DNA of 41,992 nucleotides from Desulfobacteraceae bacterium (GTDB taxonomy: Bacteria > Desulfobacterota > Desulfobacteria > Desulfobacterales > Desulfococcaceae), in assembly GCA_011390755.1 (NCBI GenBank), contig JAABRU010000048.1:1-41992 (forward strand), given 5' to 3'. The notes under the pieces are model-generated. The model saw only the letters and a list, made by a program, of their open reading frames with translations. It was not told the DNA's origin and did no database searches. Positions 1 through 6,836 of the stretch are shown here, piece by piece (the first letter of the stretch is position 1; every line of letters begins with the position of its first letter). Both the position numbers and the translations under genes were made by a program.

Positions 1-146
1 TATATTCCCGGTTGCTGAAGCAAGCTTCGCAAAAGAGTATTAAAACATTCACCCGCTGGGTAATAATGACAAATTTAACAAGCCTTCGGCTTGTTCCCGA
101 TGTCTCGAATTTATCTTGGCACAAGGAGCGACGGGTTAGGCAGTCC

Positions 147-390
147 TCAGATATTTTTCAAATTCAGATTGCAACCAACCGGAATCATAGCAAGACGCAT
201 GGCAAGACGCAAAGCCTCATTGACAGATTCATCTGTCGGAAAAGCCTTTATAACATCAGGATCAAGTAAAAATCACATTTTTCCCTGTCCGCCGATGCTC
301 CGCATACCTGCCTTTTGCAACAACTGTCATCTCAGACAGGTCATATTCATCACGCAGTTCGTAATCATCATAATTATTCGGAGTCTGCAT
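147..390 (-). pseudogene. brnA: BrnA-like antitoxin remnant, frameshifted
   Basis: Reading down from the ATG at 390 gives a protein opening MQTPNNYDDYELRDEYDLSE, which resembles the BrnA antitoxin N-terminus (an EYDLS-type motif). The frame hits TGA at 262-264 after about 42 codons. Shifting one base lets the reading continue through DPDVIKAFPTDESVNEALRL to a TGA at 147-149. That segment looks like the ribbon-helix-helix tail of small RHH antitoxins. The start overlaps the restored brnT stop (374-376) as in a normal brnTA operon. I infer a single-base frameshift in an antitoxin that would bind DNA and neutralise BrnT. A sequencing error could also explain the shift. Confidence 0.6.
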
Positions 391-669
391 AAAATCGTTC
401 CTCTTTTTTGGTTGCCTTACGTGAACTGATAATCCGGATTCGTCCTTCCCGATCTGACCTTCCCGATCTGTATGTGCCACCATCAGAAGTCTTCCATGTT
501 TTGACAAACCAACGGTGATATATCGTTCTTCGTCAATTGAATGTTCATCATCAATTACTGCTATTAACATCGGATCATCAAAGACTGACACTGCTTCATC
601 AAATGAAACATTATGTTTTCCGATATTTTTATCGGCCTTATCCGTATCCCAATCAAATTGAAATTTCAT
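374..669 (-). pseudogene. brnT: BrnT-type toxin broken by a 14-bp tandem duplication
   Basis: The N-terminal 70 residues (FDWDTDKADKNIGKHNVSF, then an FDDP motif, DEERYITVGLS and LLMVAHTDREG) match BrnT ribonuclease toxins, which fold like RelE. The frame then departs from the family. A 13-bp word (ccttcccgatctg) occurs at 444-456 and again at 458-470, a 14-bp period. Removing one period restores the family C-terminus (GRIRIISSRKATKKEERFYA, then DSE) and a TAA at 374-376. The open frame as it stands instead runs into the BrnA reading frame and makes a fused 135-residue ORF ending at 262. Inference: the toxin is inactive. The partner antitoxin overlaps at 390. Confidence 0.75.
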
Positions 670-783
670 AGAACATTCTGCTTTTAAGGTGGTTTATGTT
701 ATTGAACAGTTAAGTATTCCGGCTAAATTGCGTCTGAATGAATCACTGAGGTGATTTTCGAATATGAATGTAGCGTCTCTGAA

Positions 784-856
784 GGAGTCACAAACTGAAA
801 GTCTGTGACCGGACTGTCATTTGCCGGACACTGCCAAACTTTCAGTTCGGCACTCC
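784..856. repeat. Palindromic element, ggagt(g/c)-ccaaactgaaag family, copy 1
   Basis: An imperfect inverted repeat opens ggagtcacaaactgaaagt and closes with actttcagttcggcactcc. It relates to the elements at 9977-10047 and 13235-13276. It sits directly after the truncated 3' end of the DUF4258 pseudogene (888), where the rest of that gene or its partner might once have been. No target-site duplication is obvious. Confidence 0.6.
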
Positions 857-887
857 TTTGGTATCACCTTTTCCGGAAATCACCTAA

Positions 888-1128
888 TCATACCAGACTG
901 CCCGTAAGGCTCTGTTTGCTGACAACAACAGATTTGTCTTTTCTGAAAGTTTCCCCAGAAACAAGATATTTCCATTCTCCTGTCTTTTTGTCTTTCGATG
1001 ATTTCACCCGTAAGCAGGCAATGTTCAACATCGAAAATCGCCAGTCCGTCATCATTCATCTCTTCTTCAGCATGTAATGTGCGGGTACGGACTTTTTCTC
1101 TGATTTCTTTTAAAACAGATTCAAACAC
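888..1128 (-). pseudogene. DUF4258 (MqsR/RelE-like toxin family) remnant
   Basis: The product begins MFESVLKEIREKVRTRTL and carries HAEEEMNDDGLAIFDVE and LTGEIIERQKD, the signature of DUF4258 proteins. These are usually encoded beside YgiT-type zinc-finger antitoxins and are thought to be toxin-like. About five residues seem to be missing after EKVRT. After ERQKD the frame is lost. One frame over, the family tail resumes (TGEWKYLVSGETFRKDKS, then VVVSKQSLTGSLV) and stops at 888-890, short of the usual last strand. No antitoxin follows. A palindromic element does, at 784-856. I judge it a decayed gene. Confidence 0.65.
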
Positions 1129-1628
1129 ATTCTGTTGCTTTCATTTTTTTATAGACATTTCCGACAATAAGCTCAGCGGTTCGGTTTTGCGGAGCGTAGC
1201 AGAGCAAAACCGAATCCGCTGGAGCGCCGGATTCAGGTAAGCCGCTGTGCGGCAGGAATCAGCTTACCACATGTATTTACTGCATATTTCGTATAAAACC
1301 GGGTAAGCCGTCGGGAGGCGGATTTATTTACCGTTTTTTACCTTACTGACATCTGCTTTCAGTCCCGGTATGCTGTATTTTATGATTACATCAGAGGAAT
1401 ACCTCTTCCCATTATCATTAAGACAGTTTCCCGGATTTACAGTATAAACAGTTTCCAGAAGCAATCCCCGTACAGCAAATATCGTGCCAAAGCGGAGACC
1501 GGGCCTCCTGAACTCCGGATTGAATCCGACCTGCATCCCTGATTGAAATTCCTGAGTAATATCAGATTTCTTTCAGGGATTTTTTATTATGCCTCTGCGT
1601 CGGCAGGTCGGTTCAATCCATACGGGTT
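1129..1628. repeat. Non-coding gap with one hairpin element (1175-1220)
   Basis: No convincing gene lies here. An inverted repeat at 1175-1220 pairs agcggttcggttttgc with gcaaaaccgaatccgct around ggagcgtagca. A 70-codon ORF on the minus strand (1324-1536) has no recognisable domain and no ribosome binding site that I can see, so I do not call it. Confidence 0.5.
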
Positions 1629-1819
1629 AACGTGAGTTCGATGAGTTACGATTAAAAATCAATATATTATCCTGTAAGCAAATTTCGTGCCAAACATAAA
1701 ATTGCAAATATATGTTGACATTTTAATCTGTTATTTCCTTAAGGCTGTTTGTCTCTTAACCACTTAATTCGACATTAACAGTCTGTAATAAATTATAAAA
1801 AACTCGTCGAACTCACGTT
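1629..1819. mobile_element. 191-bp MITE-like element with 7-bp target duplication
   Basis: The ends form a terminal inverted repeat, aacgtgagttcgatgag against ctcgtcgaactcacgtt, with one mismatch. Both sides carry acgggtt (1622-1628 and 1820-1826), a target-site duplication. The interior is AT-rich and non-coding. The right-hand duplication overlaps the TAA stop (1825-1827) of the RelE-type toxin gene, so the element landed exactly at the 3' end of that gene without breaking it. No transposase is encoded. Confidence 0.75.
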
Positions 1820-1824
1820 ACGGG

Positions 1825-2076
1825 TTAGGCTTTTTTATAGCTGTCTTTACGATGCAGAATGCGACCGATTTCAACCGTATCATTGACTATATCGAATAAA
1901 ATTCTGTAGTCTCCGATTCTTGCTCTGTAAGCTGGTTCAAAATCAGTCAATTTTTTCAGATTGCTGACATCAGGAAAATTTTGCAGTTCAAATATTTTAC
2001 TGTGAATACGCTTTTTATCGGTTTTGCCAATCTTTTTCAAATCTTTTACAGCACTCTCCCTGATATTAATTTTCAT
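1825..2076 (-). CDS. RelE/ParE-family toxin
   Basis: This 83-residue protein has the RelE-superfamily layout: a basic N-terminal helix region (AVKDLKKIGKTDKKRIHSKI), then YRARIGDYRILFDIV, the central beta-hairpin with the conserved Arg and Tyr, and a final IGRILHRKDSYKKA strand with the usual late His-Arg. Such toxins cleave mRNA on the ribosome or act on gyrase. Length and ends look complete. It overlaps the antitoxin stop by 11 bp, a typical coupled antitoxin-toxin arrangement. A MITE (1629-1819) abuts its stop codon. I cannot separate RelE from ParE activity by eye. Confidence 0.8.
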   Translation of the reverse strand: MKINIRESAVKDLKKIGKTDKKRIHSKIFELQNFPDVSNLKKLTDFEPAYRARIGDYRILFDIVNDTVEIGRILHRKDSYKKA

Positions 2077-2254
2077 TTTTCAGATACTCGGAAAAAGGAA
2101 TACTTTTTTCCTTTCTTGTTGCAGCAAGAAGCTTCAAATCTTCAATATCCTCCTGCGGCATTATCTCAACACCTTCACTTTCAAAGTGCTTCAGAAACCA
2201 TATTATTCTGTCTTTTATATCTTCATTCTTTACTGATACAGTAATTGTCTGCAT
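2066..2254 (-). CDS. Antitoxin of the RelE-type pair
   Basis: A 62-residue acidic protein begins MQTITVSVKNEDIKDRIIWF. I choose the ATG at 2254 over an in-frame start at 2302 because it is preceded by a strong Shine-Dalgarno (ggagaggag) at the right spacing. The first strand, MQTITVSV, suits a DNA-binding N-terminus, and the C-terminal half (EGVEIMPQEDIEDLKLLAA) would wrap the toxin. It resembles small antitoxins encoded just upstream of RelE toxins, but I cannot name the family. Its stop overlaps the toxin start, so the two are probably translated together and autoregulated. Confidence 0.7.
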   Translation of the reverse strand: MQTITVSVKNEDIKDRIIWFLKHFESEGVEIMPQEDIEDLKLLAATRKEKSIPFSEYLKNEN

Positions 2255-2486
2255 TTTAATCTCCTCTCCGGGTATTTTAAAACTCAGCAGGCGATGCGGC
2301 AAAGGAACAGTGAAGCCCCGTCCCCTGCAATGACCGGTCCGGTATGTCTTTATTCTGTTTTTATATCGTTCTCAAGTTTCACGTATGAGGTCACGGGACG
2401 GTCTGCACTCCCACGCAAAGCGTTGGAACAAGGTCACGAGGGCAAAAATTTTCATCATCGGGGGTGAACGCCTCGATCATGAAGGT

Positions 2487-2969
2487 CTATTTCGAGAAAA
2501 TTTTTTTTACTTTTGATTTACCTGCCCAAGTACCAAATCTAATAACAAGCATTTTATCATTGTCTAAAAAATATGTCCAATCTTCTGTAAAATATCCATT
2601 CTCATAAACGTTTGAAGTTTCACGTAGATCAGGGTGACCGCATAATTTTAATACCTCTGCCTTACTCATCCCTTCATTTACAGAATTAAATCTGTTTTCT
2701 TTTTTTTCAATATCATCTTCAATTTTTTCCTCTTGTTCTTTTTCCTGTTTTTCTGCTTCTTTTTCAATTAGTTGTTGTTCTTTTTCTTGCGACTGCTTTT
2801 GTTCAGCTTGTTGGTAATATTCGTCTGAGTGTTTTATTTCCCCGCCAATAACTTCCGGTTGAGTTTCTCCATCTGTAGGCGGAATGTTTGAATACCGTGT
2901 TACTCCATTCTTATCTTTCCATTTGTAAAGTTGAGCTTGAATATTTGTAGGAGTAACCAGCAAAATCAA
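2487..2969 (-). CDS. DUF4124 lipoprotein-like envelope protein with C-terminal SmpA/OmlA-like segment
   Basis: After a hydrophobic leader ending near NIQAQ comes LYKWKDKNGVTRYSNIPP, the DUF4124 signature of secreted proteins. Residues of about 45-95 form a charged Gln/Glu/Lys-rich coiled coil. The last 60 residues (MSKAEVLKLCGHPDLRET, then DWTYF) resemble the SmpA/OmlA (BamE-like) fold. The called start is TTG at 2969, which leaves the leader without its positive end. Reading further upstream adds KFIRLLYTFSTIFV, a perfect signal-peptide start, but the codon where ATG should be is TAA. Either TTG is used or the start is mutated. The upstream region is AT-rich with no partner gene. Confidence 0.6.
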   Translation of the reverse strand: MILLVTPTNIQAQLYKWKDKNGVTRYSNIPPTDGETQPEVIGGEIKHSDEYYQQAEQKQSQEKEQQLIEKEAEKQEKEQEEKIEDDIEKKENRFNSVNEGMSKAEVLKLCGHPDLRETSNVYENGYFTEDWTYFLDNDKMLVIRFGTWAGKSKVKKIFSK

Positions 2970-3335
2970 TACAAATATAGTTGAAAAAGTATAGAGCAGA
3001 CGTATAAACTTTTAACCTATTAAAATAGTTTATAATAAACAAAATAAAAACAAGTTTTTTGTGCAAATCTCATGTCTCTACTCGTCAAAAATGACGTTTA
3101 AAGGCAAAAAAACATTAAATTTGATGATGCGATTTGCAAATTATTTTCAGCTATTTTTCAAAAATATATAATTATTTCATACATTAAAAAGTTTATGCGC
3201 AAGCTCTATAGATAAAAAGTTTCATATTAATCCTCTTTCAAAAAAAATTGTTATAGGAGTTATATTATGATATTATTCAATAAATTATTACCCTATTCAT
3301 GAAAGGAATAATACCATGACAAAAAAAGTTCAACT
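2970..3335. other. AT-rich gene-free stretch
   Basis: Very AT-rich sequence with no plausible coding frame. There is a weak inverted repeat (ggtattattcctttcat against atgaaaggaataatacc at 3299-3315). I see no promoter or terminator I would defend. Confidence 0.4.
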
Positions 3336-3528
3336 TTAAACAATTGAAAGATATGAGTCGTTTGATTGATGATATAAAATGCCATCAAATATTTGCGGTG
3401 AGTGAATGCGACTGCCGCTTTTTGACCTGTATTCTTTTTCTCCGTATCCTACTTCCATCTCAACCCATACCTCAAAGTCCCCGCAAGTTTTCTTTTCTCA
3501 AATGCGTGATTAACTCTGTTATTTTCAT
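3336..3528 (-). pseudogene. Small unknown gene coupled to the HEPN-like gene, one-base frameshift
   Basis: The ATG at 3528 overlaps the stop of the upstream gene (ATGA), an arrangement that argues for a real gene. It reads MKITELITHLRKEN and then reaches TGA five codons later. A one-base shift gives DFEVWVEMEVGYGEKEYRSK, then SGSRIHSPQIFDGILYH, ending at a TAA at 3336-3338. I do not recognise the family. The coherent continuation suggests a recent frameshift or sequencing error in a protein of roughly 65 residues. Confidence 0.45.
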
Positions 3529-4271
3529 ATCACCACCCCTTTTAAAAGAATTTCTTTTTGCTGTTCCGCCATCCATGATAATCCTATCTTATCATGGAAT
3601 TCAGCAGTGAATGAAATAAATGTTTCAGAAAAATACTTCAGGCAACCATAACAAAGACATTTATAAGGGAAAAAATTTGCAGATTCAGAAACAAAAGGGT
3701 GCTTACCGTATTTCTTAATTTTGCTTTCTATTCTCTTTCTTATATTGTTTTGTGTTTTATGGTCATCGATTTTATAATGAATCAAAGCGTTTCTTAAAAA
3801 CAGGCAGTTACTTATATCCTGATACGGAGATATTGACGTGTTAAAAACCTCTTTCTTTAATGCCTTTAAAACATACTGGTATTTATCAAGAACATTGCTA
3901 TCTCTTAAAAGAAAAGGAAGATATTTTTCTTTTTCAATAACTTCCCATACATCAATAAATGACAACATCAGATTTCTGTCGCCTTCATTGTCATAATGTT
4001 CACTGCTAACAGTATGTATAATTTCATTAATTGTTGCCTCTAACGATGCACATATAAAGAAAGTCGCAGCCACAACGCTGGTTCTATGTTCTTCAATCAG
4101 AGAACCGCTGACTGAATTTACGGTATAATTATTCTCAATGTCCCTTACCTTTTCAATAAATATTGATGCGGATTTAAGATGATAAACAGAATAATTCCTA
4201 CCAGTATATCCAGTTCCTTTCATCGTCAGCATTGGCAAATCAGATTCTCCGAAAATAACAATTTCCCCCAT
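3525..4271 (-). CDS. Uncharacterised protein with HEPN-like RxxxxH motif, probable gene-cassette cargo
   Basis: A 248-residue, mainly helical soluble protein. Residues 155-166 read NCLFLRNALIHY; Arg160 and His165 are spaced as in HEPN-domain RNases (R-x4-6-H), and residues 65-90 (VVAATFFICASLEATINEII) form the sort of long helix that precedes that motif. HEPN proteins are often toxins or defence effectors. The C-terminal part contains two CxxxC-like cysteines (KCLCYGCLKYF). The start lies 13 bp past a probable attC site (4285-4342), the position expected of an integron cassette ORF. Function beyond 'HEPN-like' is not supported, and the motif may be coincidental. Confidence 0.55.
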   Translation of the reverse strand: MGEIVIFGESDLPMLTMKGTGYTGRNYSVYHLKSASIFIEKVRDIENNYTVNSVSGSLIEEHRTSVVAATFFICASLEATINEIIHTVSSEHYDNEGDRNLMLSFIDVWEVIEKEKYLPFLLRDSNVLDKYQYVLKALKKEVFNTSISPYQDISNCLFLRNALIHYKIDDHKTQNNIRKRIESKIKKYGKHPFVSESANFFPYKCLCYGCLKYFSETFISFTAEFHDKIGLSWMAEQQKEILLKGVVI

Positions 4272-4284
4272 TAATTATTGCCCA

Positions 4285-4342
4285 CCCTAACAGCAAGTTC
4301 ACCGGCTTGTCCGCCCTGTCCGGTGGAACGCTCTGGTTAAAC
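4285..4342 (-). other. Probable integron attC recombination site
   Basis: On the minus strand the site runs from GTTTAAC (fits RYYYAAC) to GTTAGGG (GTTRRR, last base off consensus). Inside, GTTCCACCGG pairs with CCGGTGAAC, leaving an unpaired extrahelical base, and CAGAGC pairs imperfectly with TTGCTG. This imperfect-hairpin architecture and the CCGGTGAACTTG core are typical of environmental attC sites. The HEPN-like ORF begins right after it on the same strand, and the ParE-type pair lies upstream. No integrase gene is in the window, so it may be a relic or part of an integrase-less cassette cluster. Confidence 0.6.
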
Positions 4343-4401
4343 GGCGTTAAGTCCGCTTTTCTCCGTTGGCAGGTATCATTCTTCTTAGGGACTTTCCAAC
4401 A

Positions 4402-4477
4402 AATAAACTACCCGTTTTTCAGCCTGAATGTCGGGTTACGCTTCGCTAACCCGACCTACTTTGGGTAGATTATTTCT
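4402..4477. repeat. Small palindromic element with an internal cgggtta hairpin
   Basis: The ends aaataaactaccc and gggtagattattt are near-complementary. The centre holds gtcgggttacgcttcgctaacccgac, a word seen again at 35538-35626 and 38706-38782. This is a dispersed repeat, not a gene. Confidence 0.55.
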
Positions 4478-4488
4478 TTCGAACTCCC

Positions 4489-4823
4489 TTACTGTGGTCT
4501 TTTTTGGGGTTCCTGCCGATTGTCAAAAACCGAATAAATAACTGTTTCATCCGGCTCAGTTGTATAAAAAATCACAAACGGAAATCTCCTGACAACACAT
4601 CCGCTGTATAAAAAATCACAAACGGAAATCTCCTGACAACACATCCGCGAAAATTTGAATAACGTTTCTGATACATTTCAGGATTGCTCATAATATTTCG
4701 CAAAGCAGCCTCAACACATTCAGGAAATTCAAAACCGAGTCCCCTTCTCTGTCTTTCATACCATGAGAATGCCAGTTCAAGATCATCTGCAGATCTGTCG
4801 GTGTATCTGAGTCTCAACTGCAT
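4489..4823 (-). pseudogene. ParE-type toxin broken by a 44-bp tandem duplication
   Basis: The N-terminal part (LRLRYTDRSADDLELAFSWY, then GLGFEFPECVEAAL and VVRRFPFVIFYT) is a standard ParE/RelE toxin. The DNA at 4561-4604 is repeated exactly at 4605-4648. The extra 44 bp (not a multiple of three) shifts the frame after FVIFYT and adds ADVLSGDFRL before a premature stop at 4572. Deleting one copy restores TEPDETVIYSVFDNRQEPQK and a TAA at 4489-4491, the expected ParE C-terminus. I infer loss of function by a recent duplication, because the two copies are still identical. The antitoxin upstream is intact. Confidence 0.85.
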
Positions 4824-5041
4824 TTCTTCCTGAGACTTTCATGGACTGCCCCCCAGTCATGAAGATTCTGTTTGCCTGACTTATACGATTTATATCTCAG
4901 ATCAAGCTCCCTTTTTTGCCATTCGGGCATTGGAAGTTCCCCGTTGCTTTGGGCAATGGAATCCCACACGTCTGCTATCAGCAAAATTTTGTCAGACATA
5001 TCCAACTGGTTTATTTCCTGCCTGATTTCTTCCACTCTCAT
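4814..5041 (-). CDS. Addiction-module antitoxin (TIGR02574-like) for the broken ParE
   Basis: A 75-residue protein begins MRVEEIRQEINQLDMSDKIL and contains LIADVWDSIAQS and MPEWQKRELDLRYKSY, the pattern of the 'putative addiction module component' family normally paired with ParE/RelE toxins. I choose the ATG at 5041 (upstream agggtc as a ribosome binding site) instead of the longer frame to 5128, since the family starts here. It overlaps the toxin gene by 10 bp. The antitoxin looks functional while its toxin is frameshifted. A close relative is encoded at 14150-14380. Confidence 0.75.
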   Translation of the reverse strand: MRVEEIRQEINQLDMSDKILLIADVWDSIAQSNGELPMPEWQKRELDLRYKSYKSGKQNLHDWGAVHESLRKKCS

Positions 5042-5141
5042 ATATGACCCTTTCAAATTATAAAGTTGCAAATTATTCTGCCATAACCGCAATCTCACAG
5101 ACGGAGCGACTTTTTGCCCCGTCCGCATTGCTCATATTGGG

Positions 5142-5248
5142 TTTCAGGGTCTTATTTTTTAAATTAGGCATATATTTTTTCCAAAGTCAGAAGACCGGAG
5201 AATATTTATATTTATCTAAACCAATCAGTCCCTTAAAAGACCCTGAAA
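5142..5248. repeat. 107-bp inverted-repeat element
   Basis: A 12-bp perfect inverted repeat, tttcagggtctt against aagaccctgaaa, flanks about 80 bp of AT-rich non-coding DNA between the antitoxin and the Uma2-family gene. It has a MITE-like shape. No clear target duplication. Confidence 0.5.
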
Positions 5249-5310
5249 GGCAGTATGAGCCATTTTCCGGACACATACTGCAACCGGTACTGGGAGATTA
5301 TGAGTTTACT

Positions 5311-5787
5311 TCATGCTGAAATTGTATCCGGAAACCGATCTGCCAATGCAGATTTATTTATTTCCCCATTCTTACTGTAGAAAATCATCGTCCCGTCATT
5401 ACAGAACCACACTTCTGCTGCTCCGGCTTCAAAATAAAGGGCTTTTTTTTCCTGCATTTCCGAATCTGTATTGGCAGGAAAAATCATTTCCACACAGATT
5501 TCCGGAGCAATGGGACTGTCATACTCATGCCGGACCGGATGCCAGCGTTCTGTTGAAAACCATGCCACATCCGCCACTTTTGTACCTTTGGGAGTCCGGA
5601 TAGCGCATTCGGTGACAATTTTCCCCTGTCCCTGCATTATTTCGTGAAGAACTCTGCCGATCTCAAACTGATAAAATCCATGTGCCAGTCCCGCAGGAGA
5701 CAAAATAATCTGATCTCTTTCATTGAGTTCAATTTTATAGGGCAGATCACGGAACTGCGGATTTTCACAAATCTGCTGCCAGTTCAT
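5311..5787 (-). CDS. Uma2-family (DUF820) PD-(D/E)XK nuclease-like protein
   Basis: This 158-residue protein has the Uma2 layout: an N-terminal YKIELNERDQIILSPAG strand pair, a helix with HGFYQFEIGRVLHEIM, then ECAIRTPKGTKVADVAW (catalytic-type Asp), APEICVEMIFP (the E of ExK/V) and a C-terminal YFEAGAAEVWFCND. The family is a restriction-endonuclease-like fold that is abundant in repeat-rich genomes, and its function is unknown. I use the ATG at 5787 because GGAGG precedes it at good spacing; an in-frame start at 5811 lacks one. It stands alone between two TA pairs. Confidence 0.75.
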   Translation of the reverse strand: MNWQQICENPQFRDLPYKIELNERDQIILSPAGLAHGFYQFEIGRVLHEIMQGQGKIVTECAIRTPKGTKVADVAWFSTERWHPVRHEYDSPIAPEICVEMIFPANTDSEMQEKKALYFEAGAAEVWFCNDGTMIFYSKNGEINKSALADRFPDTISA

Positions 5788-5865
5788 CGCTGCCTCCTTA
5801 CTATTTGGCATGAAGGATTGACAAAAATCTGAATCACAATTTTCAGACGGGTGAAATCGTCATCC

Positions 5866-6192
5866 CTATAATGCAAAAAGCTCCTGTAAACAATTGATTA
5901 TTTTTATTTGTATGCTTTTTGGAATTACACCAGGTTTTTCAGTCAGTCTGGATTTATCAACAGCTCTCATCTGATCCAGCAGAATCAGGCCCTTTTTTCC
6001 CTGAAAAAAGCATTGAATTCTGGTTGGAAAGCTGAATCCTTTGGAAGTCATTGGCGCAACAATCGCTGTCTTTAAGGATGACATCTCATCCGGTGAAATT
6101 ACAACACATGGTCTGGTTTTCCTAATTTCAGAACCCTGTGCAGGGTCCAACTGTACCAACCAAATATCGAATCTGTGAACATTCTGTTTCAC
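5866..6192 (-). CDS. mazF: MazF/PemK-type mRNA interferase toxin
   Basis: The 108-residue product has the MazF core: RFDIWLVQLDPAQGSEIRKT, then RPCVVISPDEM and IVAPMTSKG, with LLDQMRAVDKSRL in the second half. MazF enzymes cut single-stranded mRNA at short sequence motifs. I select GTG at 6192, which gives a 4-bp GTGA overlap with the antitoxin stop and a product starting MKQNVHRFD as in the family; the longest frame uses TTG at 6201. The gene looks complete. Expression should be coupled to the unusual antitoxin upstream. Confidence 0.8.
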   Translation of the reverse strand: MKQNVHRFDIWLVQLDPAQGSEIRKTRPCVVISPDEMSSLKTAIVAPMTSKGFSFPTRIQCFFQGKKGLILLDQMRAVDKSRLTEKPGVIPKSIQIKIINCLQELFAL

Positions 6193-6518
6193 CACTCCCA
6201 ATCCCCATTATCCACCAAAGGGGCATCCAGCCAGTCACTGTCTGTCTGATTCATTTCTTTCATTTGCAGAACTTTGTCAAATTCCTTTTTCCAGTTTTGT
6301 CTTGGTTTTTTGACAGACTGAATTAAAAGTCCGTTTTTGACCGGTTTCACCTCACCGCTGTCCAGTTCGCGGGCACGTCGGACAGCTTCAGCCCTCCATG
6401 ACGCACGGATATCTTCATCCGTTACGGAATCAAGACTGAGAAGCAGTTTTTGGGCAAGATATGCCCGTTCTGCCGGAGACAAGCGGAATAATTCATTTTC
6501 CAGTGTTTCAATATTCAT
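6189..6518 (-). CDS. Chimeric antitoxin: addiction-module N-terminus plus MazE-type C-terminus
   Basis: Residues 1-55 (NIETLENELFRLSPAERAYL, then AQKLLLSLDS and ASWRAEAVRRARELDSGEV) belong to the short addiction-module family that normally partners ParE/RelE toxins. Residues of about 60-109 (GLLIQSVKKPRQNWKKEF and the acidic DAPLVDNGDWEW end) look like the toxin-binding tail of MazE/AbrB-type antitoxins. The downstream gene is MazF, so the tail fits the partner while the N-terminus does not. A strong aggagg lies upstream; the second of two ATGs (6518) has better spacing than 6521. Confidence 0.7.
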   Translation of the reverse strand: MNIETLENELFRLSPAERAYLAQKLLLSLDSVTDEDIRASWRAEAVRRARELDSGEVKPVKNGLLIQSVKKPRQNWKKEFDKVLQMKEMNQTDSDWLDAPLVDNGDWEW

Positions 6519-6570
6519 CATCTGTCCTCCTGATTATACTCAGCACTGCCATAATTTGCGTATCTTATTT

Positions 6571-6626
6571 ACCACGAAATACACGAACCACACGAAAATT
6601 TCGTGTTTTTCGTGTGGTTCGTGGTT
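6571..6626. repeat. Perfect 14-bp inverted repeat (cgtgtggttc family)
   Basis: gaaccacacgaaaa at 6585-6598 pairs with ttttcgtgtggttc at 6607-6620 and is flanked by accacgaa and gtggt. This palindrome type is dispersed in many bacterial genomes and has no known function. It lies between two convergent units, the MazF operon start and the 3' end of nuoBCD. Confidence 0.6.
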
Positions 6627-6658
6627 TCAGAATATGGCGGTGTGCAGTATATGTACCC

Positions 6659-6788
6659 CAATGTCATTGACCTAAGCAGAATATTCGCCTCCCCCGGTGG
6701 GAGGTGGCAGCAGGGGACTGTAATTAAAACCGCTTCACCCTCCCCCTGCCCCTCCCTCAGGGAGGGGAGTCTTACGTCAATGACATTG
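6659..6788. mobile_element. 130-bp MITE-like element with 10-bp target duplication
   Basis: Terminal inverted repeats caatgtcattgacctaag and cttacgtcaatgacattg agree at 17 of 18 positions. The 10-bp word atatgtaccc flanks both sides (6649-6658 and 6789-6798). The interior carries the cctcccc-type GC-rich hairpins found in other elements here. A related, shorter copy lies at 30690-30765. Confidence 0.75.
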
Positions 6789-6836
6789 ATATGTACCCGG
6801 TTCAAAAAAAATATCCGTATTGCCTTATTGCCTGAT

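Noticed and set aside
1324-1536. 70-codon frame on the minus strand
   Set aside because: No recognisable family, no ribosome binding site and a mostly unstructured translation; could be a remnant but not supportable.
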